Assembly (NCBI GenBank): GCA_914767715.1
Contig: OU612068.1
Span: forward strand, 19,282,001 to 19,346,000
Reading direction: 5' to 3'
Origin: Membranipora membranacea
Taxonomy: Eukaryota; Bryozoa; Gymnolaemata; Cheilostomatida; Membraniporidae
DNA: 64,000 nucleotides
Shown: in pieces, positions 13,101 to 26,500 of the stretch
Layout: each line of letters begins with the position of its first letter
How positions within the stretch are numbered: the first letter of the stretch is position 1
The notes under the pieces: generated by a model
Database searches by the model: none
What the model saw: the letters and a program-made list of their open reading frames with translations, nothing else
Told to the model about the DNA's origin: nothing
Position numbers and translations under genes: made by a program

Positions 13101-16100
13101 TTATTCCATGGAGACACTATGTCTATTCCCTTGTAAGAGCCTCTCAAAGTTATCAGGAATTATTGGATTACTGTAGTACTAATAATGACCCTTTGGTAGC
13201 TACCTGAAGAATTCCAGAAAATAATACATCACACAATCCCTTCAACGATGACATTTGCGAAAAGAACGAGCTGGGTATATCCTTGGAAAAGATGCACAAA
13301 ACATAGTTAAACATTCGGAAGCAATGTTGAGGCTTGAGGGGAGTTGGGAGTGAAGGCACATATATTTATATACAAATCACATAGCAGTTGAGTTGGAAAT
13401 ATGAAAAGGCAATGTACTGAAACAATGAAGGTCACTCGGGTCGAGCTTCAGAAAGCAACTGGTCAATACGATCAGACCGAAAGACATGTTATACATAGCG
13501 ATAGTCTGTTGAGAAAACACTGGTGCAGCTGAACTAGCTATTTGGAGATTACATGACATGGGCACGCTTAGATAATTGCAACATGACTAGTCACAAGACA
13601 TTTTGCATCCTGATAATGTAATTTTGAAATTTCTCAGATGACAGCTGAACATATTACAGGAATCACATGTCACCGCAGAGAAGGATACATATCTTTACTC
13701 TGTGATGTCATGTTATGCTAACGCAAGCATTACAATGACAGGGCAAATCAACTCATGATCGACTTACTTGCATTGGTGACTTCAAAAATTATGGTGGTTG
13801 GGACAGGTGTAGTGGTTTGAATAAAATCAAAGAAAATGTCACTTTTCCACCAAGGGACTTCAGTTGGTGGTGGCGTCGTTGTTGGTGGCGGCAAGATTCC
13901 TGGTTCTAAAAATGAAATGCATCGATAGATAACAATTATTTTAATGTAAACAACGAGCTGAAGTATGTTGATGTGGAAAAGAGGTCATAGCGAGCTGATA
14001 AAAACATGCAATGTATAAATATTGAATTTGGAAAGCTTCCAAGCAGGAAAAAGGTTACACAACCATAAAAATTTTGATGTAATGAGCCCATATCAAGATG
14101 CACGGCCGTTTAATGAGATGCGAGACATAATGAGTTCTCGAGTCCGCTACACCAGTTTTATCTAGAAAGCTGAATGTTGTCCGAGGAAATGCAAGTTGTG
14201 CTATGTGAGCCAGCCATAAATTATTACAGTTGGCATTGAGTCTGGTAAACAAAGCTGGCTAAAAGATTCTGCCCAACAAATTTATCATCTTTGACAGATT
14301 AAAAAAACATGCTTAAAATATCAAAGTGCTCACCCTGCACTAATGGTATAGTATAACTCATGTAATCAAGACAAAGAATGTTGGTCCCCCTCATTCGAAT
14401 ATTTATGCATTCTAAAGTCACTTTTTCAAACTAGGTTAATTGAAAACAAAACTTTGTGGTCCCAAGAGGTTTGAAAGTGCAGTGCACCATAACATTCAGC
14501 TCCATTCTCTTCGCATTTTTCAACTGTCACGTCTTTAATGGAAAACCTTTCCTCGTTAGAAACTCAAAATGGTGTCAGGTTCTTTTAACATTGATTAATC
14601 CTGAATGAGGGATGTCTTATTGCGGACATCCACAAATCTACTTGTATGGATCAATGTATCATGATTGATGGACAGCTGTGTAGGGCAACAAAATCAAAAA
14701 TTCAAAAAAACTAGATATCCTAGAGTTACTGCAAAAAACTTATTAGTTCTCAGGGATCAGGTGTTTCCACATTGGGTCATGATGACTAAGTAAGGTGTTG
14801 CAGTAATTCTCATTGCACCGTGTCACCTTGTGCGAGACCAGAGTAAAATAAGCTTCATGACGTCACCATGTTCACACCCTCAGCATGCACATGTACTTAT
14901 CCCTCCTTTCTGACATGGTTGCTCGGTAAACTCAAAATTCCAAGAGCTTAACCAGCAAATTAAGTAACTCAATATTTCTTATTATGAAACTCTAGTCACC
15001 TTGCTACCTAGGTTGAATGGTTGATTAAAATCAAGTCTTATCACAAGCCACATCTCGGAGCATGGGCGGCGAAATATCAGTTGCCTTCAGGGCGAGGCCG
15101 CAATATCTGCTCCAGGTTGCTCTCTGTTTGCAGGAAGGTCACAACAACCTATCAATATTTATCTATTTTGGTATCCCGGAAAAACAGTTGCAATTTTCAT
15201 TAAAATTAATCATATTACAAAATCACTGTAAAAATAATTATAATAATGACCTTTACGTCTGCAGGGTGTCAACTTACTAAATTGGCATATGACGGGTAGC
15301 TTGGTAGAGCAATCTTCCTGGCGGATGTAAAGCTTCCTTATATTTCTCGTCTTCTGTTCAAACACAGCTTTACCACACAGAGTGGAGCTGATATTGTTGA
15401 ATGGTTCATCTCTGAAATATCTCTGCTCTGTTGCTTCCATCCCATTCTCCCACATCCATTTGCCTTCAACATATTTCACTCCCACCCAAGCCTCTGAAAC
15501 TCTAAAATATTGTGCAAAAAGTAAAGTAAGATAGGATAAGATTTTATTGGTTGCTTTCATCAAGGATGGAGCAAAATTAAGTGAATGATGGTGGCTCATT
15601 TAAAGACAAATACTAGTTGATATAAATCTATTAGGGTATCTAGCTGTTCTAGTTTTGGCACTGATAAAAGATGGTCTACCACAAATATAACAATGGTTAA
15701 GAAAATGATTTGATATATGAATATGATATGGAATGTTGAAGCAGCGAGATTCAAAACTTAAAATTGAGAGAAATCGTAATTTGATGCAAGGAACTAGCTA
15801 ATCTTAATATGGACTTACTAACACCCAAACAGATGTGCCAAAAACCATGTTTAGAGAGTTATTTTTATCACCTGAATAGGATCTCTTACTATTTTTTGGC
15901 AACACCAGCCAGCATAATAAACCTTAGAAGGATGTTTACTATGTTTTTGTTCAATCTCTCAGTGTTATGTATTTAATTTTCAAGCGATAACATTTGGTTT
16001 AGAGTAAAATAGATGCATATAAACAGAACATGTATGCATGTTTATGGTTGGAACATTATTCTCATCTATCAAAAATCTAGCCCAATTTCATCACAAATTT

Positions 16101-19100
16101 TACAACATATGTCACAGTTTGAGGAAGAGCCCTGTTAATAGTAGTTATGTTTTAACTAGCCGCATGTTTATTTCAACACTTAGATCTGCTGGTAGAGTAC
16201 TTTAACCTGCGGCAAATATTAAATAGCACCAGTTGCAGCAGTGATTCATAGGAATTTTGTTATCACAGGCAATGGAGGTTCTAAGAAGTGATGTTACTAT
16301 TTCAACTTCTGACATGCTCTGGACACAAATAACTTTTGTTAATTCTATACTAACGGAATTATAATCCCCCATGTCAAAATATGGATGGGTTTTCCACACA
16401 GCAAAAAAAGAAAGAGGGAAGAATTCAAAGTATTTCAAATGACAATCCATCCGGTTATTAGAGTAGAAAAGTAAAAAAAAGGAATGCTGCTAGGCAAAGC
16501 AGTCATGTCATAAAATCCAGAATTTCTATTTCTTTGTCTTTCATAAGTTAGTTGTCACAGTTCCTCACATGCAATTGCTAAGTACAACAAAGCGATCTTT
16601 ACCATCACCACGAAATAATAATCATTCTGGAATAAGTCTGGATAGTGGATATGACAACATCACAGAGATCACAGAGTTATATCCTTACCCCAAAATCATT
16701 GAGAATGGTATCTTTTGTGAGCTTTGATAATGACTTTATTTTCCATGGTAAGAAATGTTGAAAATCATTTATATAATACGGTTGGTATATGGTTGGTATC
16801 GCCTGAAAAGAACCGTGTATGAGTAAAATTAAGATATCAGGAACTTACGATTTGACGGCACTAGTTATCATATTAGCCTGATCGTCGCTCATGATTGAAG
16901 CGAAATCTCCTTGTAATCCTAAACAGGAAGTTTGAGCCTGTGACCACTTGGCTTCCTCCGACACCAATCCAAATTCTGCAACAGAATAAGTCTGATAATC
17001 TATTCCTTGCCAAATAGAGTTAAAGTTAGCCAACGATGGCCATGTTGCGTCAAGTATTTAAATTTGTTTCCAGTATATTTTTCACACACCCCCAAGTCAA
17101 AACAAGCTTTGCAAAATAGTTGTCTCATTAAAATCATTATGGCTGCCAATATTTTTTGTTCTAAAAGCTGTTTCTTTTTTGGGACATAAAAGTACAGACT
17201 GTATATAAAAGTAAACATGGAAATTGAAGCAGCAACCTGATAAAGTGAAGGTGAAAAAGGCATCAAAATTTATTTTGAATGTCTGCTGATTATCATCTTC
17301 TTTCCTAAACCACGATAGGAACAGACTAGAGCTAATTTGTCATCTAACTTTATGGGTAAAACAATCTCGCCTACCATAGACACAACTTGTTGGAGTTTGA
17401 GTAAAATATTTAGGATCGTATGACATATCCGCCATCGTGTGAGCTACATCGTATAAGCGGCATTGCTGACTGCTCTCGGAGTAAGCCAACAGTACGCAGG
17501 TGCTATAAGTTCTCTCACAAAATGTCTGGCAGCTCAGTAGTGGTGTATTCTCAACGGTGAGCAGAGTCGCAAGGGAGTTCAACGGACGAAAATCCTGCGT
17601 TGAATTCCAACAGGTCTAAAAGAAAATATGATATAAAAGATGTAGGCCCTTTACTAGTATACTTGCTATTGATATCGTCAAAATTTTCATGAAGACAAAT
17701 CTAAACCACTTCTAGAGTCTTAGCAGTTAGTTCTGAGATTAAAGCTATCAGGAAAAATAACATCAGTTATTTTCATAGAAAGACTCATTGTAAGCCATAA
17801 ATTTAATTTCTTTTCATGTCTTGTAAATGTTAATGGCAATGTCTGTTCTTGGGGAGTGAATACAATGTGTCTCATTCTGTTCACGAGTAGGACTCGGTAA
17901 AAATCAATCATTTTTTATTGGTCTAAGATAGGCCCAAGGAAATAAAATTTCAAAAATTGTTTAATTTTGCTGATATTAAGATGACTTATGGCCATTAGAT
18001 CTTGAAGCTAGATGCTACAAATCTGATTACTTACTGAATGAGAATGATAAGTTTTATTGAAATATCTGAAATAAATAAATAAACATTCCGCCCATTCTGA
18101 CGTTGCCATTCCTATAGTATCTGCGTCATTGCACACAAGTCAAACTTAACATGAAACAATTGCAACTTTTACGGATGTTTTGCAACATTCAGCTAGAAGG
18201 AAATTTAGGCATTTATTTTAAGCTGGCAGAATATTCTACATTTTTTGCCCATTATTTATTGAAATTCAGTACATAACGAGGCGTTGCTCGACAAACACGA
18301 AAGCCAGACACATAGGGCCAAACTTAGTTCTCGATGGTACCCCTACAAGGTCAATACCATCACAAATATTTGCAAAACTCAATGTCACGCTGTTGATTCT
18401 TAATTTGACAAATAAAATGTGTATAGCTTTAGTATAGGAAAATAATGTAGCTTTACCTCTGGTTCTGGAGTTTGTTGTTCCCCCCATGGACCCATTGTTG
18501 TGGTGAATAGGGCAGCTGTTGTAGTCGCTGCCGCCGTTGTTGTAGGAGCTGATCCTGCCTGGGAAGGTACTGCCGCATTTGAAGTGGTTGTTTGACAGAG
18601 AGCTCTGACTAATAAAACTACAGCTAAAAAATCAAGTTAATGTATACAACTGTTAATGAGAAGAAACCTTATAAATTTCCTAATGTGTTTTCTTGCATAC
18701 TTATTTTATTGAAATGGCTTGGTTTAGAAATTAAGATCACACCTAACTAGGTTTTCATCCAGGAAAATCAGTCAAAATTTACATACATGATGTATGCATC
18801 AGTAAAATGTCCTGATATATGGACGACGGGACAATAATTTATAGGTTTGGATTTTATAAAAATGTGGGGATAATGATAATCTGGGATATGATGATGGTGT
18901 CAGAAAGAGATGGTTTCAGGCCAATTTGTTGTGACAGTAGGGCGGCTTCACCCAACCATATCAATCAAATAACTGTGGTAAACGGAAGCGTTGCGCAAAC
19001 TCATTCCTGCATTTTCCTTCTCCAATAAAACATCCTACAACATCATATCTAATCACTCGCTAATATAATTTTCTTGTGCATTTAAAAGCTGATGGATAAA

Positions 19101-20458
19101 GATTACAGAAAAACGCAAGCACAGTTTTGGCGAATCATTAAATTGGTCATAGGTTTATATATACATCACAGTTCATCAACTATCAACAGTTGAGGTCAGA
19201 AGGAACGGTGCTGCAATGGTGGATATCTCAGAGGATATATATTGAAGTCACCTTATACATGTGCTACCAGTATCTTCTTCGGAGGCTTCGCTCGAGTTAC
19301 CTGGCCACGTAGTCGAGCAACTGAAAACTATTGGATTATACAGGACCACAAACATCCTGATATACCTACATCACGTGCTTTCTGGGGGTAACTTGCTGCG
19401 TTGGCAAGAAAGGATATTGCTTACATCGCAAACTAATTGCATAGGATATCAAGACCTGCGCTTGTGTAGATGGTAAGTCGAAGCAAGATCTTTACTTTAA
19501 AGTTCTAGAACAAATAGGGAAGCGTTCAGCTCGGGCTGGATTCGGTCGCAGTCAAGCAGTCAAGTTTGAGAGAGAGGGTAGAGTTTTTTAACAAATTGGG
19601 ATGGGGTCAGCTTAGGCTAGATTCGGTCGCAGCCAACAAATTGGAAAAAAACCAAGGCCTAATTTTTGATCTACTGGACTGCAACCGTTCTGATCCGGGT
19701 ACAGATGTTGCTACAGAATAATTTAGTAGCTCGATTTTATACAGGATGTATGGGATCAAGTAAACAGAACTCAGAAATTTGAAGCGAAGCAATATGAATT
19801 CCGGAATCAGATAGATAGATTAGATAGATTCAGTATATTTGGTAATTTTGTCAAAGACAAATTACAATGTGTTAACTGGAAAGCTCTGTCCTATGGTCAT
19901 ACATATACTGTTTAAAACTTGAATACTCTGGGGTAAACAATCAAATTATTTATGGACAGTTTGGGACAAATCTGCAAATTCTAATTTACTGCTTTCATCC
20001 TATCTCCTTACAATGCTCTAACCGCTGCCAAAGCACTCAGAAGTAGTGAAAATCATGAGAATTAGCGTTACAACATGAATTTAACCGGCTTAGGGTGTGG
20101 AGGATTTGAGAAAAATCGTCGCACCGTAATTCCGATAATATACTTTATTTATCTTCAGTGTTTTCTAATGTCAATCCAGTAAGGTCCAAACAAACTAGTA
20201 AATACATTTACAATGATCATGAGTCCTAAATTCACACGCCAGAGTAATCAATTGGAGCAGATTTTCCATGAGTTTCCCTAAACTTTAACGATTATAGCTA
20301 TTATAGCGTACATTCTGCCATATTAAATCTATTACAGTGACACGGCAAGTTGCGAAACTGTTCATGCAAAAAATGATAAAAATTGAGGTGAAAGAAATAA
20401 ACCACTAACCAATTAGTAGTTGTAGTAGAGTAAATTCTAATCCATTTCTGTGCGCCAT
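10134..20458 (-). CDS. Type I membrane protein with PAN/apple-like and C-type lectin domains
   Basis: Eight exons join without frame break: 20410-20458, 18457-18623, 17375-17615, 16849-16975, 15278-15501, 13768-13905, 12386-12572, 10134-10314, giving 437 aa. Residues 1-26 are a signal peptide (FTLLQLLIAVVLLVRALC core). Residues 27-72 are Thr/Ala/Pro-rich. Residues 73-152 are a Cys-containing PAN/apple-like module, and 153-268 a C-type lectin fold (AWVGVKYVEG, WMWENG, C..EDC..PVICQ). A Pro/Thr stalk carries PPPTTTPPPTEVPWW. The transmembrane helix is about 346-370 (MLGIVLLIVILDIATM). The acidic cytoplasmic tail is Tyr-rich, with one YxxPhi-type YSKM, and ends TFQVV. The canonical EPN and WND calcium/sugar motifs are not intact (EPFNN; EDC instead of ND), so classical calcium-dependent sugar binding is doubtful. 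Probable role: cell-surface recognition. The start is chosen because the signal peptide only forms when exons 1 and 2 are joined. Confidence 0.87.
11233..11277. repeat. 19-bp perfect hairpin
   Basis: GGTCATCCACTGTTTATAA (11233-11251) is exactly reverse-complemented at 11259-11277 across a 7-base loop. It sits in the last intron of the lectin gene. It may be the end of a small foldback element; no target duplication is evident. Confidence 0.8.
11940..12170. repeat. Dispersed repeat, copy 1
   Basis: This block is a diverged direct copy of 14745-14925. Shared landmarks, in order, are ATCAG.TGTTTCCACA, GGGT.A.GATGACT, TTGCA.CGTGTCACCTTGTG, CATGACG.C and TTATCCC. Both copies lie in introns of the lectin gene. 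The copies are alignable by eye over about 200 bp with many substitutions, so they are old. No terminal repeats identified. Confidence 0.7.
14745..14925. repeat. Dispersed repeat, copy 2
   Basis: Direct-orientation partner of 11940-12170, carrying the same ordered landmarks (GTGTTTCCACATTGGGTCAT, CCGTGTCACCTTGTG). It probably represents an inactive interspersed element rather than a conserved regulatory site. Confidence 0.7.
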
Positions 20459-23400
20459 CCTGTCTCAAGATAAGTTACAACATAGACATAGTTATTACGA
20501 TATTATCATCAAGCTCTGACACATTTCTTGCTGTCTCTCTTTCACGAATCAGAAACTGATGAACACGTTTCTAGCAACATGTCACATCATTTGGCCTAAA
20601 CAAATGCATCCATCCAGATCTCCAATATCAAATTAATTTGAATAGAATTTTTAATGTGCTGACGTAAAATCAAACCTTATAAATTTAGTGATATGATCAA
20701 TAAAATTTTAGTTCTTATGTAAAAAATCAATTTCTTAGATTAACATACTGTAATCCATGGTTTCAGGCTTAAGCCGAACATCAAGGCGATAGCTTTCTGT
20801 AAAATAGCCAGTCCAAGCAACTCCACCGAAGGAGAAAATTGTTTTCAGAGGATGAAAATAATCTCGATGGCCACATACGTGGCATACAGTTTGAATGTTG
20901 TTAGCTGATGTTTTGCAATGGACTGACACACAGATTAAAATATCTTTGCTGTTCTTTATATATATAGAATTATTAATGAGACTGCCCAGTAATCAATCAG
21001 AGAAAAGGGGACAGGGAAACTCTCTAGAGCTAAATTCTCTTTTTTACATAGCTACATTAATGAGACTAGCTCAAACACCAAGCAAAGGAAATAAAAATTG
21101 CGCTTTACACAAAACAACATGGAAATACGCGATTGAGAGAAAATTTCCCTCGGCTGGTACCCACTGACAAGAAGAGCAACCATGCAGATATTCATGATAT
21201 GTGTTGGAGGGATAAGGTATATTGCCGAAAAGTCTGTTAACTATATGAGTATCTGTGGCTGCATTTTTGCGTCCTTGGGGAAGGTGAAAGGATAGGGTGT
21301 ACCGAAAACATCTACAAATCACATCAATCATCAACAAAGATTTGAGCAGAGACAGGACTGAAAAACAATGTGTTTTTGAGCATCATTAACTTATTATGTT
21401 GATATATTTACATTCTACATTTGTCCTACTTTTCAATATTTTCTAAGAAATTTACTTTATCAGAACAAATTAAAGTCTCATGACTAGACAGCTAGTTCAT
21501 AGCTGTTTTACCAGACTGTGTAGGTAAGTTAATTGTTAGTCTCATTACCCCATTTATCCAAGATCTGATCCTTTCAAGTTGATAACTCATGAACCAATTT
21601 AGACATTAGACAAGGGGAAAATTGAGAAAGGTTTAAAGTTTTACACAACAGCTTTCCATATCAATGGTGGCAAGTCAATTTGGTTTAATTTGGGCACAAT
21701 TTGCATCCAAAATAATCAGTGCTCATCAAAACTTTGAATACTAAAAATAGCTAGTTCAGCTAAAACTGACTGTTGACAATGAATGTTTAGCAAGTCATAG
21801 CATGCAAGCAGTCATTTTCCTGATCGAGTTTGGAAACTATTGTCACCGCCAGTATATTACTACAAAATATCCTAGGAGATAACTTCGAAACAGAACTCAC
21901 ACTGGTCCTTTTGATTTGTGGGTTTTCATTTCCCCACAAGTAAATTCAATGACTTGTTCCTGGAATTATTTCCAGGTCTTCCAATCGTTTGCTTAAAAAA
22001 TGCCGTCGGTACAGAACATGAATATATCATAGTTAATATGTCAGGCAAGATCTTGAGTTCTATAATCACATGATGAGCAGACTAGACATTGGACTTCCCT
22101 CATCCAGATTTTTAATTGAACTTTTTTTATCTTTTTCCAGCATCAGCATTCAACAAACTTGATGTAGGCTAGCAGTAGTGACTCACTGATCACCATACGC
22201 ACACGCTTACAAAGTAGGATCGACAGATCCTGATCTTACCACCGTGTATTAACTAGAGTCAGGGCTTTAGAGGTTGCGCTGATCATTGATTAACGTTGTT
22301 CAATGACCAGAACAAATTCTAAATTCATTGTACTCCACAAACAACGTCATACGCCCAATGAGCTGTGGATTAAAAACTTGTGAAAAGGATGCAGATATCT
22401 GAGATTTGACCAGATGCCAACGGATGTCCTCACATTATGACACACACACAACATCAATAGCATTACTCTTCAGATTACGGTGGTATGTTGTGTACTATTC
22501 AAGTTTTGTAACTCTGACCACTCAAATCGGATTTCTTTTATAATCTATATCATGTTTTGATGTGTTCACTGACCCAAATGGCAAAAGTAAGATGGTTGTG
22601 GGAGAGCCAAACATTGGAATTTTCGACAGTAGGGATTTTAGGCAACATAAAAGAGTTGATCGTCTTTCTCCTAGAAAGCCACACATCATAAATGTCAAAA
22701 TCCTAGATCCAATCTGTTGAACTTTGGAGTTGCTCCTCCCCATGCAGATGCTGGTTTATGAGTAGAATGGAAACATATCAAATCAAAGGCAAATTGGGGG
22801 CAAATTGAATCAAACCAAAATGCAACTTTGACTAGGATGTTATTAGGAAACTCTTAGTGCTGTGGAATTTCCCTTCTTTAAATTATTATTGCACCAATTC
22901 CTAACACCTGGCACATCCATTATAGCAGGGTCTACTAACATGACTGGTTTTCAGTAAAGTTTAATAAAATAAATGTATTTGATTATTTTTTTCAGAAAAA
23001 TATATCATGAATGTCATGAAGTAATATAAATACACAACCCATCTCCACATAAAAAATCACCAGTAGCCAAAAAGAATATGCACAAACAAGCCAAAAACTG
23101 CTGCCAGAGAGATATGTAAATTATAAATAAAACTGTAATGAAGTGATAAGACTGTGCACACAAATCAGATGAAATGAAAGGTTTTGGCACATGAGGGATA
23201 CATTTATTTTGTAAAAATAAAAGCTTTAGACTCAAAAATGCTATTTGAAATTGAGCGCGTCGAAAAATTTTATCAATATCATATTGCAAAATCGTACTGC
23301 TCACAGCCATGAAAATAAAGAAATAATTGAGGTTATGAAAAAATAATTTTGCAAAACTTTAGTGCCTACATGCACTTCAACCAGTGTATTATGTGTATTT

Positions 23401-23546
23401 GCTTCAACACAATCAAACTATCCTGAGAGAGTTTTGTCCATAAATTATATCTATGATTTGTTGAAGCAAAAATTGGCAGGCCTACTCTAATATGCCTAGT
23501 TGTCCTACATGATACGGAAAACTAAAGAATTTCATAGCCTTTTAAT
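20459..23546. other. Intergenic spacer
   Basis: About 3.1 kb between the start of the lectin gene and the stop of the F-box/LRR gene. I see no supported gene. Two short coding-like stretches were noticed: minus 20735-20929, and plus about 22545-22695. Neither has convincing splice partners or a recognisable family. A TTTATT at about 23212 would give AATAAA for the F-box transcript on the minus strand. Confidence 0.5.
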
Positions 23547-26500
23547 CTATTTCTTGAAAGCCTTCTTTTTTATCTTGCCTCCAGCATGATCAGGCATAGA
23601 TGTATAGAGCTTATGAATGGTTTGGAGGGTAGGGACCTCCCTTTCTAGCATTTCAATCGACTCTAAACTGATGTTGCACATGCTGACATCGAGGAATTTG
23701 AGCTTTACGCTTCTTTTCACCATATTTTCTATTGATGTATCAGTGATTTTAGGACAGTTGGACATATTGACATGCGAGAGTCGTCTACACCCAGCCACCA
23801 AAGCATATATAGCCTGATCGGTGAGCTCCCTGCATTGGGAGACATCGACTATCTCTAGGAGGGGGTTTTTGGCTGCAATGGCAATGATTGATCGATCAGT
23901 GATTCGAGTGCACATAGACAGACTGAGGGACCTGAGGTTAGCAAACTCGATAGCACTACCAATACTGGAATCAGTAAGCTTAGTACACATGGTCAGGTCG
24001 AGAGTTGTGAGGTTAGTGAGAAGGGATATAGGGAAAGCGCCGCCATCCCCATATTTCACTTTGGCCGACTCAATCTGAGCTTCAGATGGGACTATTTCTC
24101 TAGGCGCGATATCACGCACAGGGGGCTGGTACTCAAAATAAACCTCATTTCTAACCCTTCCACATCTACAGTCGTTTGAACAATCATGGGTGAAATCATC
24201 ATTGTAGATGCCAAGTATACCAAGATCAGTGACATGCTTACACCAGCCCATTCTCAGCTTGGTTAGAAGAGGCAAATTTCTTGAAATCTCTCGTATTGTG
24301 ACATCATCCAAACGGAAACATGAGGACACATCCAGCTCAGTCAACCCTTTCAAGTACTGACACATATTCACTAGGATCTTGTTACTCAAACCTGGACAGT
24401 AGCTTAGATCCAAAGACCTCATGTTTGGAGCCCACACCTTAAAAGCAGCCTCAGTATCCACCTCTGAGGGTAACTGCTGGAAACATGCACTCAGCACGAG
24501 TGTTGAGCAGTTTGCGAGTTTGGACAGCAGTTTAAACTCATTAGGGTGAAGACGAATCTTAGTTAGGTCAAGCGATCTGATTTCACTTAGGTTAGCACAA
24601 ATGTGCCTCACAGATACACTAGTGAGTTGGTGATTGAAACCTATATCAAGCTCTAAGAGGCCGGGCTGAGCAACACATACCCTTACAATCCCAGCATCTG
24701 TTAATTCTTTGCAAGACACTAAGGCTAATCGCTTTAGATTTAAGCCTTGTATCTTACACAGAGCCTCCAGGGACAGATCTGATGCTGATGTCCTTGAGAG
24801 ATTCAATGATGATAAGGTAGCTTTTAGCTTGTCTACCTCGTGTATGAATCTTGAGAACGTGAGAGCTGCTGAGTTTGGTCGGGTCGAGGCTGCTCCACCC
24901 AGATACCCTGAAGTGCTGAACAGGAATGGAGCAGAGGCTAGTTCCAGTGACTGCAAGTTTGGTGCTAGTCCGAGAAATGCACACATTGTCGCATCAGATA
25001 GCTGTTTCAGGGAAGACAAATCCATGTGTCGCAGACTTGGTAGTTTTAGATTTTGTAGCATGCCTGCGAGCCCACCTATTCAATAATGACAATCATACAG
25101 TTCAAAATGTTTATAGATAATATATCATACTAATAATTTTAAAGATTTCTTTTGGATGATACAATAAGTATCTGGACAGTAGAAACCCTGAAGAAACTGA
25201 AAATTTGCCACAAACAAGGAGTTTCCCTCTCTTGGTTTGATTTTTACAAAGATCACACAACTTCAAATTATAATTCTGTAGATTTATTTCCCATGCTAGG
25301 CCAAAGAGTTTGTGACAAATATAACAAACAGGTGTCCAAAACTCTCTGGTTAGGCTTAGTATGCACTATTTCGTTTTGGGTTTTTTAGGCAGACATTTGC
25401 ACTTTTCAAAAGGAATACCTCACAAGTTATGGATTAAGGTATAGCAAAGGCAAGGAAAGGCAAGACAAGTGTTGTTCATATTGCATATTCCATTACAATT
25501 CTCATCTTTTGATCTCTGGTTGTAGGGAGCTATGTTGATAGCACTACCCCAATGAATCAAAATTTCAGCTAACATTCATGTAAGATATAGTAGCAACCAC
25601 TCACCTACGCCATGGAACAGACTGTTACAGCAGCTGAGGTCTAGTCTGGTCAGACTCACACAGTTTTGTAGTATTTTCACCAGTGTATTCTCCTGTATGC
25701 TGGCCCCTCTCAGACACAGAGTCAGCAGCTTAGGACTCAGGTGTGCCTCACAATTCTTCAGCAGCTCCTGAGAATTAGATGAGCCATCTATGTCTGTGAT
25801 AGCCAGGTGAAAACCTGTAGGACATAAACAATGTATGAATGATAAGGTTCAGATGAACTTTCAATTGGTATGTGCGACACAGGTAGAGCTTTATTGCTTC
25901 GAAATTTAAAATTCCTGATTCTTTATTGTAGACATAAATTATTGTCAATGATTATGTAATCACCACAGCTGTAGTGTATTAGCGACCAGCGACAAAATAT
26001 TCCAGTATTACAAAGAGCCTTATGACTAGAGCCATTGATTTGAATGGTGGCTCTGCCCTAATAACAGTTGGCACACAGACCAGCAATAAATATAACAACG
26101 TTCTTGAGTCCATGAACCCAACCCCCGAACCCAACCCCGAACCCAAAAAAAACACAAACTGAAGGAAGGATTAAATTAACGGTGACTCGATAAACCAGTG
26201 CCTTAATGATGTACCTTGTCATTGTTTGCCCATCACCAAAGCCATTCAATAAAACAGGAAAACCTCAGCATAAAATAAGGAGAAGGAAAAGTGTAATTGA
26301 TCATAATTTATTTAAATTGATGCATTATTTTGCCCTAATAATATAAAAGAGCTGAAACTGTACTATTTCCTCATGTCACTTATAGATTATATTGAACCCT
26401 TGTATAAGCACTGTAGCATGACTCAGTATAATAAGTCAGTAAAATACTAAGCGTTATCTAAAACGGATATCAGGTGATATTGTGTGATAGAGGGGATTGC

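Noticed and set aside
20735-20929. Minus-strand 64-aa frame with CHVCGH
   Set aside because: No recognised family, no matching splice partners, and the lectin gene already has a signal-peptide first exon.
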